Origin: Laburnicola sp. R22_1
Taxonomy: Eukaryota; Ascomycota; Dothideomycetes; Pleosporales; Didymosphaeriaceae
NCBI GenBank assembly: GCA_014281115.1
Contig: JACONQ010000004.1
Location: 1-64,000, forward strand
Direction: 5' to 3'
DNA length: 64,000 nucleotides
A program made the translations under genes and the position numbers. Below, one piece after another: positions 11,588-22,863 of the stretch (the first letter of the stretch is position 1; each line of letters starts with the position of its first letter). The notes under the pieces were generated by a model that had not been told where the DNA came from, searched no databases, and worked only from the letters and a program-made list of their open reading frames with translations.

Positions 11588-14500
11588 ATGCCAATAGCAC
11601 TAGACATTGGTTTCTATTAACCAAATAGCGTGTTTACTAACGCACACCCAACTAACCCTAACAAATGTCTAACACTACTATCGCAGCTATTACAAATTAG
11701 TCTAAAGGGTTATAATAAGGATATAAACTACTATAAGAATTAACTCAAAACCTTTAAGATACTCGATCGCGCATACCATAATAAGAAGGCGAATCTAGAC
11801 AAACTAGTTACTCTTATACAATTAACGACCTTAGTACACTTATAGACTAATTGCTATATACTAAGTTAATTAATTAGATAATAGATTAAGAACCTTATAA
11901 TTATGATTGGGGTCGACTAAGATAACAAAGAACAATAAGTAAGGGCCAGATATTAAGATGCCCTTAAGCTAATAAGGACTACTGGATTATAGGCAACCTA
12001 GCTTACTGAGTACGATTATGCAGCTATAGAAGCTAAGTTTAACAAAGTCCTAGAGCTTTAGAAGCCTAACTTAGTTAAGAAGGATTTTATAAAGGTAGTG
12101 TTTAACGTCGTACCTATTTAGGTTATAACCTTCTATTAGAATAGAAGCAAGAGTTATACTATTAGAAGAAAAGAAATAGTAAAACTCTTCTAAAAACACA
12201 TAGTAATACAGCACCTAATTAAGGGCAAATAAAAGGGCGCTTTTGCTATTGTAGGACTATCTCTCACTAATAGTAGTGCAACTACCCAGACTATAGATAG
12301 GGACGCCTATCCTGTAGATAAAACAGCATTACTTAAGCAAGGCAGATTACGCGCTAAGAAAGCTGGCTCTAAAACTAAATCTAAGCAATCCGCGATTATA
12401 GACAATAAGCCAATAATAGTTAGTAGCCAAGAAGAATTAAACCTTAAGTGCCCTACTTATAAACAACGCCATAATCTAAAAGACTGCTTTTACGCTTTCC
12501 CTAAAAAACGACCTAAATGGTTTTAACTAAAGCCAGCAATAGTTGCCCTAATAAAATTTAGGATAGAGAATAACCTAGTGCTTATAGAAAGCATAAGATC
12601 CATAAAGTGTCTAAGATTACAGACACTAAGAATTAAATAATTAAGCACCCCTACTCTAACTTAAATTACTAAAGTTACTAATAATAAATAACTAGATAGT
12701 AGACGAATTACCATCCTCTTAGTAAGCTTTAATGCCGCCTTCTACTACTTAGACCCAAACACATACCTACTATGTTACTTTATAATCTTTAATTTTAGCA
12801 CAACTTACTATATTTTTAATAATATTAATTGTTTTGTTATGCTGTAACCACCGTCGCTAGAAGACTTTATATGGGCGGGCTTAATATAAGTATAAATTAG
12901 GGGATATAGGAGTGTCTATCTATATATTAAAAGTATATAAGGAAATAGGGTAATAAGGCTAGACAACGTCGCCTACTACCCTAATCTACTATATAATCTA
13001 GTGTCTTTCTAATTACTCTGCAGGCAAGGCCTCTAGTAGGACACGCTAGCAGATCTAATAATAATTAAGAGAAGGGATAATATAATCCTCGCCGAACTTT
13101 AAGAAATACATAATTAATAGGTACTAGAGTTTAGAGCAACACTAACACTAAATCGTACTATACCTAATAGTACGTACGCTATACACAAGATCACTACGCG
13201 CACTGCACAATAAGCGTAGAAGGCGAACGCTAACACATAGCACAAACAACTAGGCCACCCAGGTCCTTAGGCGCTAGAACACATAGTGAATTACTATAAG
13301 GGGGTGCGCCTTAAAGGACTAACTACAGTCTAATATAATGCTTATGGCAGATTAAAGCTAAAGCAATAAATTAGATAATAGGCCAAACAAATTAATAACA
13401 GTCCTAGTAAGAGAGTTGCTATAGACTTTTACAACTTTGAAGATAAGAGCTCTACTAGCGAGAAATGCCAAATGCTTATTACTAATTAATTCTTAGGCAT
13501 GGCTTAGAATTTCTACTTTAAAGACAACTAACTAGCACGAACAATTATTAAACTGTTAAAGGAATTTGTACTATTTATAAAAGTATAGTTTAAGGTAATA
13601 GTTAAAGTTATTAAATTAGACAATAAGATCTTCTTAGTTAAGTAAGACGTTTACAAATAGTGTGTTAGTAAAGGTATTATTATTAAGCCTTTAGCACCTA
13701 ATACCTAAGCTTAAAATAGAGGAGCTAAACGCTTAGGGAGTATAATTAAGGAGAAGAGTCGTGCAATGCGACTTAACGCCAACCTTCCCTAGACACTATG
13801 GCTAGAAATTATACGAGCGACTATATACCTATACAATTAAACTCCGAACTACGCTAATTAATGGCAATCACTATACAAAGTATTCTTTACAATAGTTGCT
13901 TTCTAAAATGGCATTGTTACTTAACTAAAGAAACCAAACTAGGCTTACCTTAGGGCCTATAACTATAAAGCCTTTACTATAACTAATAATACAAAACGCA
14001 GTAAGAGCAAGCTCTAAAGGTTAGATTCGAAAGTATAGATTAGATACCTAGTAGGCTACTAATTAACAAACATCTAGAGGATATAAATACCTCTACTTAG
14101 GAAAGTTATTAGTACCTAAGACGTTATCTTTAATAAAAAATTAGCATTCTTAGGTAAAGAAGAAGACCTATTAGACAACCTTATGCATAGCACTTATAAA
14201 GAGATTGCTGTATAGACCCAATTAGTGGAGCTATTGCCCTTACTACTAGAACACAAAAACACTAAGTCTTTATATAAGGATAAGTTAATTACTAACTCTT
14301 ACAAGGATGACGATAATGCTATAGGGTACTATTAAGAGAGGAAGATTAATTACACCTACCTAACACCACTAGCGACACCTCCGCCTATCGCACTGCTTGT
14401 CTAATTAATAGCAAGTCTTAAATATAATTAATATAAACAATTTCCTATTAAATTACTACAGCTAGATTAACGCGCTGTGCTATGGGCAGCCGCTTTCCTA

Positions 14501-16222
14501 GCTAGAACATAGGTAGGGGGCAGAGGCAAATATAAGGGGAAGCCACTTAATAAGGCGCAATTTAACCGCATGCTTGCAGTAAGAAAGAAACCCTATTAAA
14601 GTTAAATGCTAAAACCTCTATCTTGCAGAATATAGTTAAACGATTATCCGCTATTTAATATGTGGAAGAATGCTAAGCGATTACACCTATAAAGCCATAA
14701 AGAAATAAGGTCTTAAAGTGAGGTGCCTACTACTCTAGTGCGATTATATGGCCACTAAATCCTTAACTATATGTGGGTATATACCTACAAACTCGACAAA
14801 CACTATTAATTTCAAAAGTGCAAGACTAGGTTAGTAGTGCGCGGAGATTAACAATGCCACCTTACTACTTAGAACACCTACGCTGTAACTCTTGCAGGAC
14901 AATTATTTCGCCTACTCATGTCTATGGCGGCTTGGTACGACCTAGAACTTAGCCAGTACAATATTACTAACGCCTTCGTCTACGCAAAACTAGACAGAGA
15001 ACTCTATATAAGAATGCTACAAGGTTATACCTAATTAGGCACTATTTTATAGTTGCACAAGGCACTGTATAGTCTTTAAATCTTACTACTACTATGCCAG
15101 AGAGAATTTACCAGTGCTCTTAAGAATCTTAGTTTTACCGCAGTCCCACACGAACCTTACTATATAATTAAAGACGGCATTATTATTTTCTTCTATATAG
15201 ACGACCTCATTGTCGCCTATTTAAGGGATTAGAAACACGCTGCTAACGCAGTAATAAAAAAGATAAGTACAAAGTTTACCCTTACTAGAGGTAACGATCT
15301 TTAGTAGTTTCTAGGGATTAAAATCGTTAGAGACTGTGCAAGTAGGCAACTCTAGCTATTATAGGCGTTCTATGTGGATAAGATTAGTCGCCTTATTAAC
15401 TAACGCGACTTTAAATACGAAACTCTAATATTAGTAGTTAAACTGCTACCTTAAGAAGGACTTGCCATAAAGGCAGAGATTAACTAATACTAGCGAAAGA
15501 TAGAATTAATCCTATACGCTATAGTAACTACGCGCCTAGATATCGCTTTTATAAGCTTCTAACTATCGCGTTTCCTATTAAATCTCAGCGACAACTATTA
15601 TAACGCCGCTAATCGCGTACTACTATACCTATCCTTTACCTAATTACTAGGGTTACGCTTTAGAGGAGCAGACACCTATAAGATTGCTAGCGACGCGTTG
15701 TTTGTACATAATAACCTTAATAAAAAAAGCTTACAAGGATATATTATTAAGCTATTTAGTAGTCTTGTAGCCTAGAAGGCAAACAAATAAGACACTGTTA
15801 CTACTTTAATAACTAAAGCTAAGTTGCTAGCACTCTTATAGGTTGTAAAGAAGACACTCTTTATAGCTTAGTTAATTACTAAACTTAAGATTAAACTCTC
15901 ACCCTTAATAATTACTATTAATTGTGATAATTAACAAACTATCTAACTTGTTACTAAAGAAAGTGCCAAGTTATAAACAAAGCTTAGGCACGTTAATATA
16001 CACAATTATTAGCTTTAATAAGAAGTAGTACGTAGAGCTATTAAAGTCTAGTACTAATAATTAGAAGAAATGGCAGCAGATAGTCTTACAAAGGCTCTGC
16101 CAGCCAGCAAATAGACTAAGTTCGTTAATTAACTTGGACTTAAAGATGTCAGGGGAAGAATAACCGACTAAGAGGTCGACCTGGACGAATTAGAACACAG
16201 GATGGAAGTTTTTAGACTATGA
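11588..16222 (+). pseudogene. Copia-1 gag-pol polyprotein, copy 1 (many stops)
   Basis: A single gag-pol frame of 4,635 nt runs from ATG (MPIALDIGFY) to TGA, read through many RIP-type stops. The order is gag with a zinc knuckle near 12,440 (CPTYKQRHNLKDC, the second Cys changed to Tyr), protease and integrase region, reverse transcriptase (KARLVVRGD, mutated RT box FFYIDDLIVAY near 15,190) and RNase H ending near 16,220 (EEMAADSLTKAL). Its length equals copy 2 exactly, so decay has been by substitution, not indels. YVDD has become YIDD and many Gln/Trp codons are stops; it cannot be translated. Confidence 0.9.
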
Positions 16223-16282
16223 GCTATAGTACGGTTGCGAAGAATTGGGTCCAGCTTAGGATGGTTCCAAGCTAAGGGGGTG

Positions 16283-16598
16283 TGTTAGATAGATAGTCCC
16301 TGTGAATCACTATAATTTTACTATGAATTATAGTAGGTAGGTATGTCTAATTATATGGCCTATACACACTGGCAATTAGTGTAAATTATAGTGTTTTCAC
16401 TGTGAAATTAAAAGAGGCCGGCGCACTACTGTTTTGCACTACCCCTATACTATCCCAAATAGTACTAGTGTGTCTTGGCACTAGATAGATACTTCTCGCG
16501 ATAGCCAAGCTTCTCTAGGAAGAACAAGGAAAAAACATCAATTAATTAACCATACCACTTCCCATCTCATCTTATTAAGAATATCCCTATATCTAATA
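16283..16598 (+). repeat. 3' LTR of Copia-1 copy 1
   Basis: 316 bp, opening TGTTAGATAGATAGTCCCTG and closing TATCTAATA, followed by the target duplicate TAGGG. Slightly less RIP-eroded than the 5' LTR in its first third. Confidence 0.92.
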
Positions 16599-17196
16599 TA
16601 GGGATATTGCTATAGATAATAGTAATCCTTCTATTAGACCTATAGCGAACATAGTACGATTTATGCCTTAGAATAAGAATAAAGAGCATTACGCTCTATA
16701 TAAGGATGCTAATAAGGATTTAGCTTAGTTAACTATAGACAATAGTATAACGCTAGAGGATAAGCTATATATAGTAGTTAGCATAGAAGAAAATATTAAT
16801 AAACTTAGTAATTAATAGGTATTTAACCTTAGCTCTAATACCTACGTTATTAACAGCAAAGACTAGGTAGGATAGACAAAAAAGTATAACGTAAGTAATA
16901 CTAATTTTATAGGCGCTAGTATAGGCTGCGTTTAGATTACTACCTATAAAAATATAAAACTTAAAGCAAAAACACTAATAGAAATTAAAACGCTAGAACT
17001 TACTTATATTGCCTACATCTAAGGATTTATTACTAATCTTATTAGCCTAGTATATTACCGCAAGATTAATATACACTTTAATTTAAGATAAGACCTATTA
17101 TATAAAAGCAATTTAAAGCTAATACTTATATATTTAAAGTATAATAGAGGTTATTAACTAGTAAATGCTAATGTATTATGCTGTCTAAAGCCTATA

Positions 17197-19069
17197 ACGT
17201 ACTCCACAACCGAGCGACTCACCCAACCAAGCGACTCACTTTTGCCAAGACCCCACCAAAACATGTACTATTCACGACAGTACAGAGTCAATACGAACTA
17301 TTATCAATAGTCTAAATAGGCCAATCTATTCAGAATCTACTTCTGCAGGTTATTTACACGTTGTTCTATTGTGCCCAGGCTCGCCGCAGCGTCCACAGCG
17401 CCATTGAGTTGGCTCGCCTCCATCAACGCGCGCCCTCTTCTTTGCCTTCTTGCCATCACTGCGCGCCGCAAAGTCCTTTAGAGTAGCCAGCCGCTGGCCC
17501 TCTTTAGCTGTAAGAGCTCCTTCTTACTGCAATCGCTTTCTTTTGTGCGATTTATGTCGCGTGGCGGCCTTATTAGTAGCTTGAAGTTCGGCGTTGCGTT
17601 TGGTTATCAACACCAAAGAATGCCCTATTAGCTCGGCGCCTTTAACAAGCTTTTCCACCACCTTAACCATATAAGTTAGGGAACTATCCACATGCCTTTA
17701 AATCCTCTGCTTAACTAGCATTAATTGTGACCTAAGTTCTGTACTATTTCGCGGAGTTTGCGACTCCTATATACTATCGCGAATAGTACATTCTGGAGGC
17801 GTACGCAGGCGGACGTCAAGCTGCGATAGTACAGCCTCTGGGTTGTGGGGCACTAGGCCAGCACCTCAAAAGCCTCCTTTAATATTACTTTCAGTAATTG
17901 AAGCCTTAAAAGCAGCAATAAAGCAAGGTAGGAACTTAATTTTAGTGATGTGCGTAATGTAGTTGCGCATCAGATTCTTGGCTTGGCGCCTATACGCCTT
18001 CTTTAACAGCGCAAAACAACCTATGTTAAGTGGCTGCAAGAGGTGCGACGAATGTAGAGGCATACAGAGAGTAATAATATTACTCTTTTTGCAGTAATTC
18101 TAGAATTCGAGCGAGTTGTGACTTTCGTGGCCATTAATAATGAGCAAACGTGCTCTACTAATAGTACGCCTCTTTGTATGCTCATTAAAGTGCTTTAGCT
18201 ATTGCAGACTAAGCTTATTTGTTGTCCAGCCGTTCTTAGAGACTGTAATAACCCAATTATAAGGTAGATCCTTCTCCTTATACCAGGCGGAGAGGTGGTG
18301 CTTGCCCCCAAAGATAATAAAGGGTGGAATTCACCACCCCATTGCGTTAATGCCTTAGATGACTATTGTCCACTCCCTATTGCCCTGCTGCACCTGCTTT
18401 GGCCGTCCTCAACGCTTAGAGCCTGTGACTACCGCTCCAGTCGATATTATGCCTATTATAAAGCCAGACTCGTCGAAATTGTAGGTGTCCTTATCTAGGA
18501 TACCATACTTAGCCTTTATGTTCTCCACAAGCCGGAACTAGCCTCGTATCACCTTAGGATCCTCCTGGAGGGCTCTCTTATAGTCGTACTTTCGATTAAA
18601 CTTGACTTTAAGCTCTGGCTGGCGCTTAACAAAGTTTAGAGCCTAGTTATGGCCCACAGGGTCGCGATGCCGCTTAGCTAGCAAAGAATTGGCCATATCC
18701 TCCATAGCAGCAAGCTGTGGCGGAAATCCTTGCAAGTCTAGGTCGAGTATATGCTGTATAATCGCCTTCTCCTCTCTTATAGTGAGCTTTATTGTGTTAG
18801 GTGGGCAGTTGCGTTGGAAGGCGATTCTAGCGCGTCGTTAGCTAAGGGTCTTTTAAGGGATGTTATAGATGGCGGCAGCGCGTCTTTGCGAAAGTGACGC
18901 GTCTTGTTTGATAGCCTGGATCGCAAGCTGTATACAAGCTTTGTTTGACGCTAGTAGTTTGTTGTGTTGTTGAGGCATCGCGTTGTACTATTGATGGTAG
19001 CACGTTTTGGTGGGGTCTTGGCAAAAGTGAGTCGCTCGGTTGGGTGAGTCGCTTGGTTGTGGAGTACGT
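17197..19069 (-). mobile_element. pogo/Fot1-type transposon A1
   Basis: 1,873 bp bounded by terminal inverted repeats ACGTACTCCACAACC... and its complement, each with a doubled GCGACTCAC motif and an inner TTTGCCAAGACCCCACCA block. TA duplicates lie at 17,195-17,196 and 19,070-19,071. It is the uninterrupted sister of A2 (53,569-57,554) and shows the empty site of element B (…GAGCTAATAGGGC…). Confidence 0.93.
17350..18978 (-). pseudogene. Transposase of pogo A1 (DDE_1, CENP-B-type), degenerate
   Basis: A 543-codon frame read through stops from ATG (MPQQHNK-type start, CAA now TAA) to TAA. It carries a helix-turn-helix N-terminus, the first catalytic Asp in YNFDESGF, then LLIINGHESH, where the usual Asp before Gly is Asn. 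The third position reads LQPLN instead of LQPLD. The tail holds a CX2CX4HX4C zinc knuckle (CGRCGEPGHNRTTC). A2's outer transposase has exactly the same length once B is removed. Both Asp-to-Asn changes are TpG-to-TpA, so RIP explains them. Catalytically dead. Confidence 0.88.
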
Positions 19070-19101
19070 TAGTTAAATTAAGCGTAAGCTAGACTTATAA
19101 C

Positions 19102-19253
19102 TATAAAGGATAAGTAGGGTAGTAATTAGGAATAAGAAACTAAGTTAATTATAATAAGCTAAATAGAGAAACTACTTAAGTAGCAGAATTGTGATTAGCA
19201 ACTAGTCTACATCAGGTTGGTTGTAACATGTGATATCGTACTCCGCACTAACA
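19102..19253 (-). repeat. Solo LTR of Copia-2, minus strand
   Basis: 152 bp matching the LTRs of the Copia-2 element at 25,278-30,542 in reverse orientation (minus strand opens TGTTAGTGCGGAGTACG), with about a dozen transitions. It truncates the OrsD-domain gene immediately to its right. No matching 5-bp duplication is visible, so the left flank may have been rearranged or deleted. Confidence 0.88.
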
Positions 19254-20182
19254 GTTAAGCACTTGGCTCGCCAATTTGATGAGACCTCGTAGTCTTGCCT
19301 CGGTATCGGCGGTGCTGATCCATTCAGCGCAATTCCACGATCCTAGATTCAGGTCTTCGTTCCTGGTCGATGGAGCCTGTGACGTAGCTATGATGAGGTG
19401 CAGTGGTTTGTGTGCAAACCACAGCGGCCATCCGCTACCGCGCAGCCAGTCTGTGTTCTTGTCGTGCTCAAGCTCGTCCGTCAATGCAGTGGATCCTTGG
19501 ATTTCACCAACGAGACGTGCTTCCTCCTCAGCCTCCATACGGAGCAGCGCGGCTATCTCAGGGTCATCCCAACCTTGCCCTAGCAGCTCCAAATCCGATC
19601 TGCTATGTTTTGTAGCGCTTCCAGAGTACGGTAGCGTTGCGTCCACGCGCCAGTACTTCCCAATCTTTCGGAACGACACCCATTGTTGCAGGTAACAGGC
19701 AACGCTGTCTCTTTGTATCTTTATACCTCCCATTCTGTGTGCTTTGTTGATATGCCACCGATAGTCGCCCCAATTTATTCCAAGATACGTGCAGTGCTTG
19801 CAGTAGTAGCCCTGGACCGGCGCCACCAGGCACTGCATGGGTGGGGTGCCATCAGGAAGCGGTGTGACGTCGGAGTCTGTCTGTGAGATGGGAAGGTTTT
19901 TGTATTCCTTGATGATCGCCTGGCAGAACGAGGACCTGATGTGATGATAGAATCGCAGGTGATGGTACAATGTCTTGAATGGAATAACACTCTTGCAGGG
20001 GGTGCAGAGCAAGTGGCCGTACTGCGATAGATGGGTGATGATATCTGGCGTTCCTAATAAATGGGTGTCCTCAACCTAAAATGCACTGGCGCGTTAGCTA
20101 GAGGGTTAATTACTGTTAGCAGCTGGCTGCCTACCGTAGCTTTCGTTGGATCTCCAGTGTAGACTGTCCACATCGAGTACAT
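19254..20182 (-). pseudogene. OrsD/DUF3505-domain protein, 3' end cut by a solo LTR
   Basis: Two exons. Exon 1 (20,182-20,135) encodes MYSMWTVYTGDPTKAT. A 59-bp intron (20,134-20,076) has donor GTAGGC, branch GCTAAC and acceptor TTTTAG. Exon 2 runs in phase (VEDTHLLGTPDIITHLSQYG) into two C2H2-like fingers: CTPCKSVIPF with HHLRFYHH, and YYCKHCTYLG with RWHINKAH. This pair is the hallmark of the OrsD domain (PF12013), found alone and at the N-terminus of fungal telomere-associated RecQ-like helicases. The frame stays open for about 270 residues and then runs into the Copia-2 LTR at 19,253, so the C-terminus is lost. It could be a broken TLH N-terminus or a stand-alone OrsD protein. The surviving exons show no stop. 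Confidence 0.75.
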
Positions 20183-20848
20183 GCTACGCAGCGGTGGGAG
20201 CGGTGATAACAGTGGCTTTCCAGCGTTTAAAGATGCAAGATAGAAGTAAGGAGGACAAGAGGTACGATAGAGTTGTGGTGGGTGATGGAAGATGGAGGTC
20301 AGCCATAGTAGGTTAGTGCAGGGGTCGATCAGGGACTAGGTTACCGAAAGAGAAACACGAGCGGGCGGATCAACGCTAAAACGATGATCGGACTGAAACA
20401 TGAGCGTTCGCTGAAAGGTAGGCTTAACGTGTCTTTTCCGCCCCGCGCGCCCTTCTACGTCTCCCTACCATACGCGGTCCTGGCGTCAGGGCGGCTACGT
20501 GTATAGCCCGCTCTTCAAAGAGTCGCATTCTATGGTACGCTGCTTTCCAGGTAAAAGCACGCATTTGCCGTGCTAGAGCTAGGGAACCGGAGACGGATCT
20601 ATGCTAGTGGACGACAAAAATCCAAGTAAAAGACCGCGCTTGTGACAAAGTTGCGATAGAATTGACTATTAATGCATGAATGAGTGACTGGCACCTTACT
20701 TTAGTTGAGGAGAATAAAAAGAAAAACTCAAAGAAATCGGAACTCTAAACCACGAAGTAACAAGGCGACAAAAACTTGAAAAGATGAAAAATTATAAACA
20801 AATCACACACTCCCAGCCTCCAACCACTACTAGCTGAGCAGCTCTTAT
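20183..20848. other. Intergenic, no gene seen
   Basis: GC content is normal and unlike the RIPed blocks. It lies upstream of the OrsD fragment and downstream of the small secreted protein gene. No conserved motif or ORF of note. Confidence 0.5.
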
Positions 20849-21467
20849 CTACTCCTCCTCCGCCTCCGGTCGGGTAGGGACGGGTCCCATGACAGGGGTA
20901 AAGACAACATGCCTACGCTGGCTTGCTGCTCCTCCTCTTCGCTGGCGTGGAGGAGAAGCGTCTTCTTGAATGTCCCAAAGCTCTTCGCGAGAGTTCTTTG
21001 CATGGTCATTGATGTAACCAGTGTCCATGCAGACGCCGCTGTTTAGATCGGCACTACAGGTAGACAGTAAGATTAGCCCACCAGTCATATCTCCGAAGAA
21101 GGGGACGAATATATTGGGGTACGTACTTGAATGCAACCTGACCGTACCTCCTCTTTCCTCCCTTCCCGAGGCAGCCATTCACCTCTGTGCGCAGGTAGCC
21201 GTCAATGGTATCTTGCGTGAGGTCTGTCCCTGTCCCTTCCTCGTTTTTAACGCTAAAGAGCCAGAAGTTCCCAGCGGGTTCGTCGGTAACGCATAATGCG
21301 CGTTCTTGGTATGGAGCTAGGTTGCCTTGCAGGTATGCTGCGGCTGTTTTGACGTTGTCCAGTGCGAAGTGCGTGTTCGCGTTGTCTACCCAGTCTTTGT
21401 AGCACCCGGCCGAGGCCAAGGGGAGGAGGAGAAGGGAGCAGATGGCAGCCGCTGCGTGGGAATGCAT
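20849..21467 (-). CDS. Small secreted protein SSP1, candidate effector
   Basis: Predicted two-exon gene. Exon 1 is 21,467-21,127, the 73-bp intron is 21,126-21,054 (donor GTACGT, branch GCTAATC, acceptor CTGTAG) and exon 2 is 21,053-20,849. The 181-residue product starts with a clear signal peptide (MHSHAAAAICSLLLLPLASA, cleavage about residue 20-21). The mature protein has four cysteines (about residues 22, 59, 99 and 122), enough for two disulfides, a globular middle (NFWLFSVKNEEGTGTD) and a C-terminal tail with basic RQRR and QRRH motifs ending in EAEEE. Without splicing, the frame would run to a stop soon after FKYVPQYIRP. I do not recognise a family. Size, secretion, cysteines and location in a TE-rich subtelomere make an effector or antimicrobial role plausible, but this is inference. 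No stops or RIP damage are seen. Confidence 0.75.
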
Positions 21468-22863
21468 TTCGATTGATGAGAAGAGTTGGTCTTGGTGCTA
21501 TAAGAAAAGAGTATATAGAAAGGGTAGCAGTAAAAATTTAAGGCGATGTGGATAGTAATGTGCTGTAAGATTGAAACGTTGACTTTGACAGGCAAGTTTA
21601 GAGGGGGGAATACATCCCATTTTTATAGGCATCGCGTTGGAGGGAGCAGCCCTCCTAGGTGAAGATTCAGCCTTGGGAGAAGCCTATCGCGGACGGACAG
21701 ATTGCAGTAGGTCTGCATTTCGCATCCATACCTAGGTATTTCCTCCTCGAAACCGCCACGTGTAGCCGTGCCGCCAGCCTGCTTCCAACTCTTCCGCCCG
21801 CATTACGCCGCCAACCTCTCTCCTTTCAACTCTGAAACCAGGCTCTCTACCTTGATTTTGGCACAGCATAAAAAGTCACGTATCATTATATTCACTCATC
21901 TTCGTTTTATCGCCCTTCCAAGGTTGCTCTTCTTCTTCCTCTTCTTCTTCGTCAAGGCATATTTGGCTATTAGAGAGAAAATACTTGTAATATGAGCTAC
22001 CATTAATCCCAAGTACGCTTCAAAGCTGCTTAGATGCGAAGCATATGTATGCGCATCGAAAAATGTGCTTTCCCAAACGCCTGCCCAAGTTGCACGCCAT
22101 GTGCCGCACCATTTCACGCCGCACATAGGCGCCCATCGCACTTCCTGCTCCTGAACAACACAACACGCCACAATTCAGCGGCACGCGTTCTCACTTTGCA
22201 ATCTTCCTAGGGCTGCAGTTCCATTTGCCAGTGCTGATGACTACCAACGCCCCCATCTTGCTACACTGGGCCTCGTCAACGCCGTATACGCAAATTTTCC
22301 ACCTAATGGTGCGAAGGCCCGTGATAAGGCGTGACCTATTTTCTTTAGAGATATGCAAGTCATGATTCAAAAATGGCCCGCGGTTCGCAGTGCCGCATAC
22401 GTCCCAACCACAACTCGACCCATGTGTTTCACCCCCCTAATTCATTCATTCATTATTCATATCTATTCATAGTCAACCCAGCCTGTTCCTGCACGTATGT
22501 GAGACATTATTCAAAAAAGAACCATGGCTCGTAGCGCCGCATATGTCCCAACAACACCTCGGCCACTATGTTTCACCCCTTGGGTTCGCCTGTGCGGCAC
22601 CTGTGCCTGCCCAACATGAATCCTGGTGCCGCAGCTAAGTTGATACGTTGCTACTTTGCACAGCCGCTTGCGCAGGGTAGACTTGCGTATATTAAGAAGT
22701 GAAGATACCGCCTCTTTCTTACCTGGCACGCATACTTTCATTGCACAATCCACCACCATTTTGTCTACTCGCACACTTGCTACCCTCCCTACGTCTCTCT
22801 CAATTTCTCCCTCCACCTCTTACAGCTCGATAACACGATCAACCAGTCCAAGTCAACGTTGCT
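21468..22863. other. Intergenic between the two secreted-protein genes
   Basis: About 1.4 kb without a convincing gene. It contains an imperfect direct repeat (near 22,366 and 22,510) and a short ATTC run near 22,440. Open frames on both strands are short and lack domains. Confidence 0.5.
22366..22580 (+). repeat. Imperfect direct repeat pair, about 70 bp, 144 bp apart
   Basis: The segments beginning near 22,366 and 22,510 share ATTCAAAAA, GCCGCATA(C/T)GTCCCAAC and GTTTCACCCC. They differ at scattered sites, many of them transitions. This may be a decayed tandem duplication in the putative promoter area of SSP2. Confidence 0.65.

Larger units (their letters stand above)
11080..16598 (+). mobile_element. 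Copia-1 retrotransposon, copy 1 (RIP-mutated, complete structure)
   Basis: A complete Copia element of 5,519 bp with two 316-bp LTRs. It is flanked by an exact 5-bp target duplication, TAGGG at 11,075-11,079 and 16,599-16,603. The left LTR opens TGTTAGATAGATAGTCCC and the LTR ends TATCTAATA, eroded from the TGTCAGATA/TATCTGACA ends of copy 2 (38,957-45,958). A purine tract (GCTAAGGGGGTG) precedes the 3' LTR. It interrupts element X. Confidence 0.92.
9880..19101 (+). mobile_element. Copia element X, old and fragmented by later insertions
   Basis: Remnants of one Copia-type retrotransposon lie in three pieces. From about 10,140 to 11,079 a gag-like protein can be read through stops (for example ISKTIAAKYLYLIKN and LKNASTAILLVKDYVSKF). 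From 16,604 to 17,196 the frame resembles a Copia pol N-terminus (TYVINSKDQ, and then YIQGFITNLISLVYYRKINI). A last 32 bp lies at 19,070-19,101. A Copia-1 element (11,080-16,598) and pogo A1 (17,197-19,069) sit inside. Removing A1 and one TA rejoins the frame after CCLKPI. No LTRs of X were found. Heavy RIP means no product is possible. Confidence 0.75.

Noticed and set aside
19276..19695. + strand ORF of 139 residues
   Set aside because: Shadow of the OrsD-domain exon on the minus strand.
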